64,000 nucleotides of DNA from Candidatus Sedimenticola sp. (ex Thyasira tokunagai) (GCA_037318855.1 CP134874.1:3658598-3722597); one strand, 5' to 3'; shown: positions 9,778 to 18,887, counted from the first letter of the stretch. Notes: generated from the letters alone by a model not told the origin. Translations and numbers: made by a program.

Positions 9778-11298
9778 ATGATAATTCCCACACAGCAAAC
9801 CACTCCCCACCCTGAAACTATCGCCGCTATCGACCTTGGATCGAACAGTTTTCACATGATCGTTGCACGGGTTTCCAGTAGCGATTTCCAGGTAATGGAT
9901 AAACTGCGCGAGATGGTGCGCCTTGGCGCCGGACTCGATAAAGAGAAAAACCTCTCAGCCGAAGCTGAGGAGCGTGCCCTGGGGTGTTTAGAGCGCTTCG
10001 GCCAACGCCTCAGAACCCTGCCACAGGGAAGTGTCCGTGCGGTAGGCACCAACACCCTGCGCCAGGTACGAAACTCCGGCAGGTTTCTTCAGGCAGCGGA
10101 GGCGGCGCTTGGCCACCCGATAAAGATCATTTCCGGTCGCGAAGAGGCTCGACTGGTCTACCTGGGTGTAGCTCATGGCCTGGCCGCCGGAGATGAGCGA
10201 CGTTTGGTAGTGGATATCGGTGGCGGAAGCACCGAGTTGATCATCGGTGATGACTTCGTACCCAGGCAGATGGAGAGTATGCATATGGGTTGCGTCAACA
10301 TGAGCAGGCGTCACTTTGCCGAAGGTGAAATCACAGCCGCCGCCATGCATCGAGCAGAACTCACCGGTGCACTTGAGATGCTTCCGGTAAAACATAAGTA
10401 TCGCAGCAGTGGATGGCAGTTGGCGGTGGGCAGCTCCGGTACCATTCGCTCCATCGGCAAGGTGATCCATGCCGCCGGCTGGGCGAAGGAGCGTGATGGC
10501 ATCACCTATGCCAGCCTCAAAAAACTGCGCAAAGCCCTCATCAAAGCGGGGCATATTGATCAAGTCCATTTGGAAGGTCTAAGCCCGGAGCGCCGACCGG
10601 TATTTGTCGGCGGTGTTGCGGTGCTGTGCTCCGTCTTCGAGGCGCTCATGATTGAGCAGATGCAGATCTCCGATATGGCACTCAGAGAAGGCCTGCTCTA
10701 TGAGATGCTGGGGCGCATTCACCACGAGGATGTCAGAGAGATCAGTGTCCGTGCTCTGTGCCGCCGTTACGAGGTGGATGAAGAGCAGGCCAAACGGGTG
10801 GAGAAGAGTGCCCGCGCACTACTTGCGCAGGTTGCCGGGCCGTGGCAACTGCGAAAGGATGAGTATGCCGAAATGCTCGGCTGGGCGGCACGCCTTCATG
10901 AAACCGGCCTTACGGTCGCCCATGCCCACTATCATAAGCACGGCGCCTATCTTATAGCCAACTCCGATATGGCGGGCTTTAGCCATCAGGAACAGACCGT
11001 GCTGAGTGCCCTGATCCGGGGACACCGCCGCAAGTTCCCACTGGATATCTTTCAGGCACTTCCTGAGGATATTGTCCTCTGCGCCATGCAGCTCTGCCTA
11101 CTGCTGCGACTCTCCGTACTGCTACACCGATCCCGCACAACCACCCTTCGCGCCAGTGTATTAATCCAGGTTCAGGGGAACAGCATCAACCTCGAATTCC
11201 CTCAGGGATGGCTGAGATCGCACCCTCTACCAAAGGTGGAACTGAAGCAGGAGGCGAAACGGCTGAAGAGTGCCGGCTTCGATTTCAAGTTCAGCTGA
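9778..11298 (+). CDS. ppx: exopolyphosphatase (Ppx/GppA family)
   Basis: 506 residues, the length of proteobacterial Ppx. It hydrolyses terminal phosphates from polyphosphate (and, in GppA relatives, pppGpp). The actin-like ATPase fold shows the phosphate-1 loop AAIDLGSNSFHMIVAR (17-32), RAVGTNTLRQ, the catalytic-region SGREEARLVYLG, the phosphate-2 loop VVDIGGGSTELIIG and GSSGTIRSI. A C-terminal HD-like helical domain with HETGLTVAHAHYHKH follows. No polyphosphate kinase is adjacent. Ppx is favoured over GppA by the long C-terminal domain, but the two cannot be separated with certainty by eye. Confidence 0.92.
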   Translation: MIIPTQQTTPHPETIAAIDLGSNSFHMIVARVSSSDFQVMDKLREMVRLGAGLDKEKNLSAEAEERALGCLERFGQRLRTLPQGSVRAVGTNTLRQVRNSGRFLQAAEAALGHPIKIISGREEARLVYLGVAHGLAAGDERRLVVDIGGGSTELIIGDDFVPRQMESMHMGCVNMSRRHFAEGEITAAAMHRAELTGALEMLPVKHKYRSSGWQLAVGSSGTIRSIGKVIHAAGWAKERDGITYASLKKLRKALIKAGHIDQVHLEGLSPERRPVFVGGVAVLCSVFEALMIEQMQISDMALREGLLYEMLGRIHHEDVREISVRALCRRYEVDEEQAKRVEKSARALLAQVAGPWQLRKDEYAEMLGWAARLHETGLTVAHAHYHKHGAYLIANSDMAGFSHQEQTVLSALIRGHRRKFPLDIFQALPEDIVLCAMQLCLLLRLSVLLHRSRTTTLRASVLIQVQGNSINLEFPQGWLRSHPLPKVELKQEAKRLKSAGFDFKFS

Positions 11299-11303
11299 CG
11301 CCA

Positions 11304-11463
11304 GGGAGCCTCTGATTAAGTCTGGTTAGATTTAGGCTGAGATAAAATTGTTCCAGTTTGTTTCGAAGTGAGCGGTAATAGCCACTCTATTGCTGCGATC
11401 TTCGGGACGAATTGGGGCGATTTTAGCCGGCGTAAAGCAATCACGACTTGATCAGAGTCTCCC
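11304..11463. repeat. 160-bp dispersed repeat with imperfect terminal inverted repeats
   Basis: The left end GGGAGCCTCTGATTAAGTC and right end GACTTGATCAGAGTCTCCC are inverted copies with few mismatches. The right ~70 bases match, in reverse, the sequence at 35461-35535 (GCTTTACGCnGGCnAAAATC). A similar-length element with related ends is at 43302-43456. It fills the first half of the 413-base gap after ppx. Confidence 0.65.
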
Positions 11464-11515
11464 TAACAGCCTGGATTGGAAATAAATACCCCTATTGAAA
11501 CATTCCCACCTGCAG

Positions 11516-11595
11516 AAGGATCGCTTTCCCGAAGCGCGATGAACATTCATACCAAGCAGGCCCTTTCATCGCGGTTCAAGAAACCGCTCCTACAA
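11516..11595. repeat. diverged REP-like palindrome (copy 2)
   Basis: It contains GAAGGATCGCTTTCCCGAAGCGCGA and ends AAACCGCTCCTAC. It is the most degenerate of the seven GTAGGAGCG family members. Confidence 0.45.
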
Positions 11596-11711
11596 TGTGT
11601 GTTTCTCCGTAGATAGCACTGCCGGTTATAGAGGAAAACCACAGTAGTCCTCATACTCGGCCATCACCTATGATGTACCTGATTAGGTGATAGATATAAA
11701 AGGAGAACCGC

Positions 11712-12746
11712 ATGCCGTCAAGCCAATTACTATCTCGGGTTATTCTAGCCTTGAGCCTGTTACTTTCCTGGCAAGCCCACAGCGCCACCGAAACCACACC
11801 TCGGGGAAAAGTGACCGGCGGCATCGAATCGGAACACCCCGACTGGTTCAAGGAGAGTTTTCTCGAACTTGCCGATGATGTAGAGGAGGCGGCAGATGAA
11901 GGCAAACATGTCATTCTCTTTATGCACCTCAACGGCTGCCCCTACTGCTACAAGATGCTTGAGGAGAACTTCAAGCACGCACCTCACACCGAGTTTATAA
12001 AAGAGCACTTTGATGTCATTCAGATCAACATCAAAGGTGACCGTGAAGTGGCTGTCGATACCGACACCACGGTAACCGAGAAAGAGCTCGCCGGGATGCT
12101 CAAAGTGCAATACACACCGACCATTCTCTTCCTCAACACCGAAAACAAAACCGTACTGCGAACCAATGGCTATCGCTCAGTACCGGCATTCAAGCACGCC
12201 CTCGATTTTGTCCAGCAGAAAGCCTATGAACGCACCACATTGGCCAAATTTATCGGAGAGCAGAAACCGGCAAAGGTCTACAGCTTTCGTGATCACCCTC
12301 AGCTGAAAAAGATCACCAACCTGCAGCAAGCAGCGGCCAACCCTATGGCATTGCTGTTCGAAGATCAGGCGTGCGATGCCTGTGACGCACTTCACGACGG
12401 CATTCTAAAAGACCCCGAGACCCGGGCGATACTGGAGAACCTCACCTTTGTCAGACTCGACGGCGACTCAAATGAGTCCATTATCGATGTTGACGGCAAC
12501 AAGACCACGCCCAAGGAGTACGCACGAAAACTTGGGCTCACCTATCGTCCGGGAATAGTGCTGTTCGACCGCAACAAAGAGGTGATACGCATGGACGGTA
12601 TGCTCTACACCTATCACTTTCAGGGGGTGTTGCGTTATGTCGGCGAGCGCCATTATGAGAAATACCCTGGTGAGTTTTACAAGTATCTGGGAACCCTAAG
12701 AGAGAAGATTCTGGCCAGTGGTAAGAGTATCGATATTTCCAAGTGA
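11712..12746 (+). CDS. periplasmic protein with two thioredoxin-like domains (SoxW-like)
   Basis: 344 residues. A signal peptide (about 1-24, ending AHSA) directs export. The first thioredoxin-fold domain carries the redox motif NGCPYCYKM (CxxC near residue 79), a dense acidic surface and the cis-proline region YTPTILF. A second domain (~200-330) has ACDACDAL, a second CxxC, and YRPGIVLF. Proteins of this kind (SoxW, thiol:disulfide reductases) keep periplasmic thiols reduced, often in sulfur oxidisers. No Sox genes are adjacent, so the partner is unknown. A purine-rich AAAGGAGA precedes the ATG at good distance. Confidence 0.82.
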   Translation: MPSSQLLSRVILALSLLLSWQAHSATETTPRGKVTGGIESEHPDWFKESFLELADDVEEAADEGKHVILFMHLNGCPYCYKMLEENFKHAPHTEFIKEHFDVIQINIKGDREVAVDTDTTVTEKELAGMLKVQYTPTILFLNTENKTVLRTNGYRSVPAFKHALDFVQQKAYERTTLAKFIGEQKPAKVYSFRDHPQLKKITNLQQAAANPMALLFEDQACDACDALHDGILKDPETRAILENLTFVRLDGDSNESIIDVDGNKTTPKEYARKLGLTYRPGIVLFDRNKEVIRMDGMLYTYHFQGVLRYVGERHYEKYPGEFYKYLGTLREKILASGKSIDISK

Positions 12747-12790
12747 TTCAATTGTAGATACCATCTCTCCGCCATGCCCACAAGTTGAAA

Positions 12791-13774
12791 TCATATGGCT
12801 TGTGGACAATATACCTGCTGGTGCTTAAGCACCCCGAAACAGATGTGTACCAACTTTCGCATGACCGCACCTAATGCCGCCATCTTTGACTTACCCCGTT
12901 CCAATAGTCGCGTGTAGAGTGCATGTGCATCTGGGTTGTAGCGTGAGGCAACAATGGCAGGCATATAGAGTTTGGCCCTAACCTTGGCATTTCCAGCCTT
13001 CGACAGGCGTGGTCGATGGCGCACACTACTACCTGATTCATGCTCAATCGGCACCAGACCAAAATAGGCAGCCATCTGTGAAGCTTTGCAAAACTGACGG
13101 CTGTGGAAGGCTGCCACCATATAGTTTGAAATCACACCGCCTACTCCAGGGATAGTCTCCAGTAGCCTTTTATCCTCTTTCAATTGGGGGTGGCCGTCCA
13201 TATGATCATCAATGCGCTTTTCAAGACGTTGCTTCTCTTCTGTCAAATGCTTGAGCACATTATGAATAGAGGTTTCGACATCCTCCGAGGTTTGGCTGAT
13301 TTTGGCCTTCTCGAGCCGGTTCATTTCCCGCTGAATATCGGCCTGCATGGCATCCAAACGGCTTAATAACGCCTTTAGCTCCCGCACCTCCTCTGGCTCC
13401 GGTTGCCAGAGGTTGATCGGTTGGGTGGCACCAAATCGGGCCAGTACCATGCGATCCTTGCTGTCATTCTTGGTTCGCACACCAAGGCTTTTAGCATAAT
13501 CACGGGCCTGGGCTGGATTTATTACTGCCACCTGCGCTTCCGCCTTATGTAGCCGGTAAGCTAGCTTCTCATGGTAGATGCCGGTAGCCTCCATGACAAA
13601 GAGAGTCTCTTTGATGGACCGGCCTGTATTGTTTTCCACCCATTTCAACAGCTGCTCATGGCCAGCAGCGGTATTGGGTATTACCTTGGCTTTTACCTTG
13701 AGCGTTTCATGGTCTCTTAACCATAAGCAGTCCAATTTGGCTTTGCTAACATCAATTCCAATAATTGCTCTCAT
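12791..13774 (-). CDS. IS110-family transposase (DEDD RuvC-like recombinase)
   Basis: 327 residues, a normal length and apparently intact. The N-terminal RuvC-like DEDD domain starts IIGIDVSKAKLDC and contains FVMEATGIYHEKLA and the RTKNDSKDR segment with its acidic residues. A coiled-coil stretch (~130-200) follows. The C-terminal transposase_20 part contains IPGVGGVISNYM and the serine motif ESGSSVRHRPRLSKAGN. IS110 recombinases are guided by a bridge RNA encoded in the element's own non-coding end. It is inserted between the thioredoxin gene and a REP palindrome. Confidence 0.93.
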   Translation of the reverse strand: MRAIIGIDVSKAKLDCLWLRDHETLKVKAKVIPNTAAGHEQLLKWVENNTGRSIKETLFVMEATGIYHEKLAYRLHKAEAQVAVINPAQARDYAKSLGVRTKNDSKDRMVLARFGATQPINLWQPEPEEVRELKALLSRLDAMQADIQREMNRLEKAKISQTSEDVETSIHNVLKHLTEEKQRLEKRIDDHMDGHPQLKEDKRLLETIPGVGGVISNYMVAAFHSRQFCKASQMAAYFGLVPIEHESGSSVRHRPRLSKAGNAKVRAKLYMPAIVASRYNPDAHALYTRLLERGKSKMAALGAVMRKLVHICFGVLKHQQVYCPQAI

Positions 13775-13961
13775 TCTCTTAACTACCCTTGTACATGCAG
13801 TTTCACCTCATCATTGTGAGGGAACTTGGATACCATCCAGTTTTGTTGAGAATTGAGGAGGGGTCTTTATCTACAAAACAAGCTCAATGCTTAAGGAGCG
13901 ACTCAAGATCACCCACCTCACCACACAGACTGTTAGCTAAACAGTCTATTTGGAGAGATAC
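13775..13961 (-). ncRNA. candidate IS110 bridge-RNA region
   Basis: This is the non-coding stretch upstream of the IS110 transposase, where IS110-subgroup elements encode the bridge RNA. It contains two stem-loops: GTTTTGT (13840-13846) with ACAAAAC (13873-13879), enclosing a 26-base loop, and AGACTGTT (13927-13934) with AACAGTCT (13940-13947). Length and position fit, but donor- and target-pairing loops could not be assigned. Confidence 0.3.
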
Positions 13962-14043
13962 AAGGAGCGACTTCAGTCGCGAAAGAATTGGGCACACACT
14001 CAGTATTTTGTGCCTCGCCCATCGCGACTGAAGTCGCTCCTAC
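13962..14043. repeat. REP-like palindrome (copy 3)
   Basis: AAGGAGCGACTTCAGTCGCG and its complement CGCGACTGAAGTCGCTCCTA bracket ~40 bases containing GGGCACACACTCAGTATTTTGTGCC. It is the same family as the copy at 26592-26677, with a nearly identical stem. Confidence 0.85.
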
Positions 14044-14127
14044 AGTCGCTTTCAGGATCACTCCGTGTTCTTTGTGCTCCTCAGTGCTCTCTGTGGCCCC
14101 ATTTTTTGGGCTTAGGCGTACCTACAC

Positions 14128-15252
14128 TCACCCATCTCCCGCCAGCGCCTCCTTGGCCGGCTGATACTCATAGTCGAGCGCCTGAGCCACCGCCGCATGA
14201 GTCACCCGCCCACGGTGCACATTGAGGCCGTTGAGCAGGCAGGGATCATCCAGCAGCGCCTTACTACAGCCCTTATTCGCCAAAGCAAGGGTAAAGGGTA
14301 GTGTTGCGTTATTAAGCGCATAGGTCGAGGTGTGGGCCACCGCCCCGGGCATATTGGCAACAGAGTAGTGAACAATGTCGTCAATAATATAGGTCGGTTC
14401 GCTGTGGGTGGTGGGATGGGATGACTCGAAACAGCCTCCCTGATCGATAGAGACATCCACCAGCACCGAGCCCGGCTTCATCTCTTTAAGCATCTGACGG
14501 GTGACCAGCTTGGGCGCCGCCGCTCCCGGAACCAATACCGCCCCAATCACCAGATCGGCACTGAGCACATACTGATCCAGCGTCTCTTTGGTTGAGTAGA
14601 TAGTATTAAGCATACCGCCAAACTGCTGATCCAGCTCCGCCAGGCGATCCAGAGAACGGTCAAGCACAGTGACGTCCGCCTCCAGCCCCATCGCCATACG
14701 TATAGCGTTGGAACCGACCACTCCGCCCCCCAACACCACCACCTTGGCCGGTGCCACACCGGGAACGCCACCCAACAACCGCCCGGCCCCACCGTGGGAT
14801 TTCTCCAGACACATGGCACCCGCCTGGATAGACATACGTCCCGCCACCTCCGACATCGGGGTCAACAGCGGCAGTCTGCCGTGGTGGTCAGTCACCGTCT
14901 CATAGGCGACGGCCGTGACACCGGAGGCGAGCAGCAACGCTGTCTGTTGTGGGTCCGGCGCCAGATGGAGGTAGGTAAAGAGCAGCTGCCCTTCGTGCAG
15001 CATCCGACACTCTCCGGGCTGAGGCTCCTTGACCTTGACGATCATATCGGCCCGCTCGAACACCTCGGCTGCGCTGTCGACAATCCCGGCACCGGCGGCA
15101 CGATAGTGTTCATCAAACAAACCGACACCTGCGCCCGCATTGTGCTCAACCACCACCCGATGACCACACCCCACCAACTCACGCACACTGGCGGGAATAA
15201 GACCAACCCGGTACTCACTGTTTTTTATCTCTTTTGGTACAGCAATCAGCAT
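14128..15252 (-). CDS. ald: alanine dehydrogenase
   Basis: 374 residues, the normal length. It catalyses reversible NAD-dependent deamination of L-alanine to pyruvate and ammonium. It shows the AlaDH/PNT N-terminal signature (MLIAVPKEIKNSEYRVGL), the substrate Lys in VKVKEPQ, LFTYLHLA with the catalytic His, the Rossmann motif VVVLGGGVVGSNA, and a conserved Asp in VLVDVSIDQGG. The C-terminal DIVHYSVANMPGAVAHTSTYALNNATLP is typical. ATG is preceded by GGAGAAC. It stands alone and is transcribed toward the REP copy at 13962-14043. Gene identity is firm. Confidence 0.96.
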   Translation of the reverse strand: MLIAVPKEIKNSEYRVGLIPASVRELVGCGHRVVVEHNAGAGVGLFDEHYRAAGAGIVDSAAEVFERADMIVKVKEPQPGECRMLHEGQLLFTYLHLAPDPQQTALLLASGVTAVAYETVTDHHGRLPLLTPMSEVAGRMSIQAGAMCLEKSHGGAGRLLGGVPGVAPAKVVVLGGGVVGSNAIRMAMGLEADVTVLDRSLDRLAELDQQFGGMLNTIYSTKETLDQYVLSADLVIGAVLVPGAAAPKLVTRQMLKEMKPGSVLVDVSIDQGGCFESSHPTTHSEPTYIIDDIVHYSVANMPGAVAHTSTYALNNATLPFTLALANKGCSKALLDDPCLLNGLNVHRGRVTHAAVAQALDYEYQPAKEALAGDG

Positions 15253-15332
15253 CGGTTGTTCTCCGTTAGCATTAGAGTGGGCAAATTGTTAAGCGGCTAA
15301 GCACAATAATCTTGGAATCCATCTCAGTGTAA

Positions 15333-15505
15333 CTCAAGTTTCGGAGTTCGTTAGCCCCCTCTCCCTCAGGGAAAGGGTTGGGGTGAGGGGAGTTGAAAAG
15401 CTAAAGCTTTGATTCTTCTGATTTCCCTCATCCTGCCCTTCTCCCTGAGGGAGAAGGGACAGCCTATCCAAGACCTTTTACGTTATTTGAACTCCGAAAC
15501 TTGAG
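15333..15505. repeat. MITE-like palindromic element, long (173 bp) version
   Basis: Terminal inverted repeats CTCAAGTTTCGGAGTTC / GAACTCCGAAACTTGAG are perfect over 17 bases. Two internal hairpins of the CCCTCTCCCTCAGGGAAAGGG type lie on either side of an AT-rich centre. The 5421-5512 copy is an internally deleted, inverted version. It lies in the 468-base gap between ald and the ABC exporter genes. Confidence 0.85.
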
Positions 15506-15523
15506 GTGTAAGAAACCGCACTA

Positions 15524-15587
15524 GTAGGAGCAAACTTGTTCGCGATTGGCTCCGAGGCATGTTCTTCGCGAACAAATTCGCTCCTAC
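15524..15587. repeat. REP-like palindrome (copy 4)
   Basis: TAGTAGGAGCAAACTTGTTC at the left and AACAAATTCGCTCCTAC at the right form the stem. It is placed only 18 bases after the MITE-like element. The remaining gap to 15720 shows no gene. Confidence 0.8.
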
Positions 15588-15720
15588 AATCGACTTCAGG
15601 GTTATTGTGCAAAACCATTAATTGTTAAGCTGCCATCCACCTTTCGAGCTTCACAGCCAAAGAGTAATTTAACCAGCACACCTATAAGGTACAATAGTAG
15701 ATATTCCACCTCTCCGGTAA

Positions 15721-16620
15721 ATGAGACCCACTGTGACCACGATTCTGCAAGTCAATGAGCTGATCAAGCACTACAGCGAAGTGAAGGCGGTTGACGGTAT
15801 CAGTCTCTCTATTGAACGCGGCAGCTGTTTCGGCCTGCTCGGCCCCAACGGAGCCGGTAAAACGACCACAGTGGAGATGCTGGAGGGAATCACCGCGATA
15901 ACCGCCGGTGAGATCCTCTATCAGGGCGGCCCCATTGGCCCCAACTTCCGGGAAGAGGCGGGGATCATGTTTCAGGAGACCTCTCTTCAGGACTACATCA
16001 GGGTCGAGGAGGCACTGGCGCTTTTCCAACGCTTCTATCCCCGCACCCGGCCACTGGAGGAGCTGATCAAGAGCTGTGCCCTGGAGGAGTTTCTCACACA
16101 GGATGTTCGCCACCTCTCCGGCGGCCAGCGCCAGCGGCTGTTGCTGGCCATCGCCTTGATCAACGACCCCGAAATCATCTTCCTGGACGAGCCCACCACA
16201 GGTCTCGACCCCCAGGCAAGGCGCAACTTCTGGGAGCTGATCCACAGCATCAAAAAAGAGAACAAGACGGTTATCCTCACCACCCACTACATGGAGGAGG
16301 CCTACGAGCTGTGTGATGAGATAGCGATTATGGATCACGGTAAAATCATTGCTCAAGGAACCCCTCAGGCGCTGCTGAAGAAACACTTCGACAATGCGGT
16401 GATCTCCCTCCCCGCCTCCGAGGTACCGGAATCTCTCGACCAGGATGAGGCGCTCACACTGCACCGAAGCAATGGCCAAGTGGAGATTCTCAGCAACGAC
16501 ATCAATACCAGCATCCGCCACCTGATGGATCGTGGCGTCTCTCTAACCCATCTGCAAGTCCGTTCACGCACGCTGGAAGATCTCTTCCTGGAGCTGACCG
16601 GCCGTGAATTGAGAGGCTGA
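15721..16620 (+). CDS. ABC exporter ATP-binding protein (ABC-2 type)
   Basis: 299 residues. Walker A is GPNGAGKTTT (~41-50), followed by the Q-loop in MFQETSLQ, the signature LSGGQRQR (~131), Walker B IIFLDEPTTGLDP (~152) and the H-loop TTHYMEEA. The DrrA/CcmA/NodI-like family uses ATP to drive export of drugs, lipids or polysaccharides through an ABC-2 permease. The permease gene follows four bases later, so the two form one operon. A GTG at 15733 is an alternative start. The cargo cannot be deduced. Confidence 0.9.
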   Translation: MRPTVTTILQVNELIKHYSEVKAVDGISLSIERGSCFGLLGPNGAGKTTTVEMLEGITAITAGEILYQGGPIGPNFREEAGIMFQETSLQDYIRVEEALALFQRFYPRTRPLEELIKSCALEEFLTQDVRHLSGGQRQRLLLAIALINDPEIIFLDEPTTGLDPQARRNFWELIHSIKKENKTVILTTHYMEEAYELCDEIAIMDHGKIIAQGTPQALLKKHFDNAVISLPASEVPESLDQDEALTLHRSNGQVEILSNDINTSIRHLMDRGVSLTHLQVRSRTLEDLFLELTGRELRG

Positions 16621-16624
16621 CAGG

Positions 16625-17629
16625 ATGACACTCCGCCGTTTTTTTGCCGTCTTCTTCGCCCGCAACCGCGAGTTTATGCGTGACCGTATCGCCCTCTCTT
16701 GGAACGTGGTACTACCGGTACTGATCGTTATGGGGTTTGCCTTTGCCTTTACCAGCGACAGCAGCGACCTGTTCAAGGTAGGGGTCTTCGGCCAGCTGGA
16801 GCAGCAGCCCCAGGCACAAGAGTTTTTGGAGACCGAGCATGTCCGCTTTATCCCTCTTGAAACAGTGGAGGGTGCCGTCACCAAAGTGGAGCGACACCAG
16901 CTGGATATGCTGCTCGATCTAAAACAGGGACGCTACTGGATCAACAGCAACTCCGCCAACGGCTATATTCTTCAGCAACTGCTCAACGGATCGACAACCA
17001 GGCTACAGAAACAGACCGTCAGCGGCGATGAGATCCGCTATGTGGATTGGCTAATTCCAGGCGTACTCGGTATGAACGTGATGTTCAGCTCACTCTTTGG
17101 CGTCGGTTATGTGATTGTCCGCTACCGTAAAAACGGTGTACTCAAACGCCTCAAAGCAACCCCCCTCTCCGCCCTCGAGTTTCTTGCCGCCCAGGTACTC
17201 TCACGCCTCTGGCTTATCGTGCTGGTCACCTCGTTGGTGTTTATCGGCACCAACCTGTTTGTCGGCTTCCGAATGTACGGCTCCTACGCCACACTCTTGC
17301 TGGTACTGGCTGTAGGCACACTGAGCATGATCAGCCTCGGTCTGATCATCGCCGCCCGTATCTCCAGTGAAGAGGCGGCCAACGGCCTACTCAATATGTT
17401 GAGCTGGCCGATGATGCTGCTCTCCGGCGTCTGGTTCTCCCTCGAAGGATCGCCTGCGATTGTCCAGCATCTGGCCAACCTGCTCCCCCTTACCCACGCC
17501 ATCAGCGCCGCCCGTGCCGTAATGATCGACGGTGCCGGCTTGGTCGAAATCTGGCCCCACCTACTGGTTATGTCAGTAATGACCCTGCTGTTTATGTTTA
17601 TCGGCGCCCGCTATTTCCGTTGGGAGTAG
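16625..17629 (+). CDS. ABC-2 type permease, partner of the preceding ATPase
   Basis: 334 residues. One N-terminal membrane helix (about 20-42) precedes a ~110-residue extracytoplasmic domain, and then five helices (about 145-334). This is the YhhJ/DrrB-type ABC-2 topology. The helical part includes the typical GVGYVIVRYRKNGVLKRLKATPLSALEFLAAQ coupling region and an LSWPMMLLSGVWFSLEG segment. ATG follows GACAGG immediately after the ATPase stop, showing tight coupling. The large extracytoplasmic loop suggests lipid or drug export, but the substrate is unknown. Confidence 0.88.
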   Translation: MTLRRFFAVFFARNREFMRDRIALSWNVVLPVLIVMGFAFAFTSDSSDLFKVGVFGQLEQQPQAQEFLETEHVRFIPLETVEGAVTKVERHQLDMLLDLKQGRYWINSNSANGYILQQLLNGSTTRLQKQTVSGDEIRYVDWLIPGVLGMNVMFSSLFGVGYVIVRYRKNGVLKRLKATPLSALEFLAAQVLSRLWLIVLVTSLVFIGTNLFVGFRMYGSYATLLLVLAVGTLSMISLGLIIAARISSEEAANGLLNMLSWPMMLLSGVWFSLEGSPAIVQHLANLLPLTHAISAARAVMIDGAGLVEIWPHLLVMSVMTLLFMFIGARYFRWE

Positions 17630-17695
17630 AGCCCATAGCTACGGTAGAGCGACTACACTCATATGGTCCCGGTTATATAGGTGAAAGGAGTCGTG

Positions 17696-18820
17696 ATGCA
17701 CAAACTCTTCAAACCACAGTCATCGTTGCTGGTCACATTCCTGCTGTTTGCACTCTGCACTCTGTCAGCCACCATACAGGCTGCTGAGAACTTCAAAGCG
17801 GTCACCGTTATCAAAGGGCTGGAACACCCCTGGGGAATGGCCTTTCTTCCCGACGGTAGACTACTGATAACAGAGCGCACCGGACGGCTAAGGCTAATCG
17901 AAGATGACCACCTGCTGCCGCAGCCAATAGAAGGTTTACCTGCAATAACCCCACGAGGACAAGGCGGCCTGCTGGATGTAGCTCTGCACCCCGATTACAA
18001 AAACAACGGCTGGATCTACCTCTCCTACGCAGCCCCAGGAAAAGGGGGCATAGGTACTGAGGTGGGGCGTGGTCGACTCCAGGGCAACCGTCTTGTCGAT
18101 TGGCAACCCATATTCAAGTTGTTACCGAAAAGCGGCACAGGCCGCCACTTCGGCTCACGACTGGTATTCGACAGCGCCGGTTATCTCTATATCACCGTCG
18201 GTGACCGGGGAGAGAGAAAACGGGCGCAGCGGCTTGATGACCATGCCGGTTCAGTCATTCGTCTGCACGCTGACGGTCGGGTACCGGAGGATAATCCTTT
18301 CAGCGGAGAAGCCGGCATCCACCCGGAAATCTACAGCTATGGTCATCGCAACCCCCAGGGTGCAGCACTGCACCCTGACAGCAGGAAACTGTGGATTCAT
18401 GAACACGGTCCCCAAGGGGGTGACGAGGTCAATATCATCTCCGCCGGAGACAACTATGGCTGGCCGGTGGTGAGCTATGGAAAGGAGTACGGCAGCGGCT
18501 TCTCAATCGGCGAAGGCACCCACAAATCGGGTATTTCCCAGCCAATTCACTACTGGGTGCCCTCCATCGCCCCCTCCGGCATGACCTTTTATAGCGGTGA
18601 CAAGTTTCCTCAGTGGCAGGGGAATCTATTTGTCGGTTCACTAAAATTCCAGTTGCTGGTACGTCTCGAGCTGGACGGCGAGAGGATAGTGAAAGAAGAG
18701 CGCCTGCTAAAGGAAAAGTTCGGACGCATACGTGATGTACGTAATGGACCCGATGGTTTTATCTATCTACTCACCGACTCACCTGACGGCCTGTTGCTAC
18801 GACTGGAACCGGCTGACTAG
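17696..18820 (+). CDS. exported PQQ-type aldose sugar dehydrogenase (YliI-like)
   Basis: 374 residues from the ATG at 17696, chosen because AAAGGAG lies five bases upstream; a GTG 15 bases earlier overlaps that site. A signal peptide (about 1-30, ending IQAAE) exports it. The six-bladed propeller shows the family landmarks GLEHPWGMAFLPDGRLLITERTG, a GGLLDVALHPDY blade with the catalytic His region, SYGHRNPQGAALHP and the WIHEHGPQGGDEVNI active-site strand. These enzymes oxidise aldose sugars in the periplasm with PQQ and feed electrons to quinone or cytochrome. No pqq genes are in view. Confidence 0.88.
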   Translation: MHKLFKPQSSLLVTFLLFALCTLSATIQAAENFKAVTVIKGLEHPWGMAFLPDGRLLITERTGRLRLIEDDHLLPQPIEGLPAITPRGQGGLLDVALHPDYKNNGWIYLSYAAPGKGGIGTEVGRGRLQGNRLVDWQPIFKLLPKSGTGRHFGSRLVFDSAGYLYITVGDRGERKRAQRLDDHAGSVIRLHADGRVPEDNPFSGEAGIHPEIYSYGHRNPQGAALHPDSRKLWIHEHGPQGGDEVNIISAGDNYGWPVVSYGKEYGSGFSIGEGTHKSGISQPIHYWVPSIAPSGMTFYSGDKFPQWQGNLFVGSLKFQLLVRLELDGERIVKEERLLKEKFGRIRDVRNGPDGFIYLLTDSPDGLLLRLEPAD

Positions 18821-18887
18821 GTGAGCCTTCCCATTACAAATGTGGCGGGTTATTTGCAACGTTATGCATTTTAGGTATTGTTGAAGA

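Larger units (their letters stand above)
12757..13961 (-). mobile_element. IS110-family insertion sequence (ends approximate)
   Basis: One intact IS110-type transposase gene with about 190 bases of non-coding sequence upstream (higher coordinates) and about 45 bases downstream. A 9-base GATACCATC occurs at 12757-12765 and again at 13829-13837, but it cannot be shown to be the true junction because IS110 elements lack normal terminal repeats. A small hairpin (CCACAAG...CTTGTGG, 12778-12805) lies across the transposase stop. Confidence 0.5.

Noticed and set aside
15682-16521. 279-codon open frame on the minus strand opposite the ABC ATPase gene
   Set aside because: It is an antisense shadow; the plus-strand protein has all ABC motifs and the shadow shows no recognisable domain.
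18852-18868. GCAACGTTATGCATT upstream of the zinc-finger gene as an attC end
   Set aside because: No paired left arm was found and the GTTATGC core departs from GTTRRRY; too weak to list.
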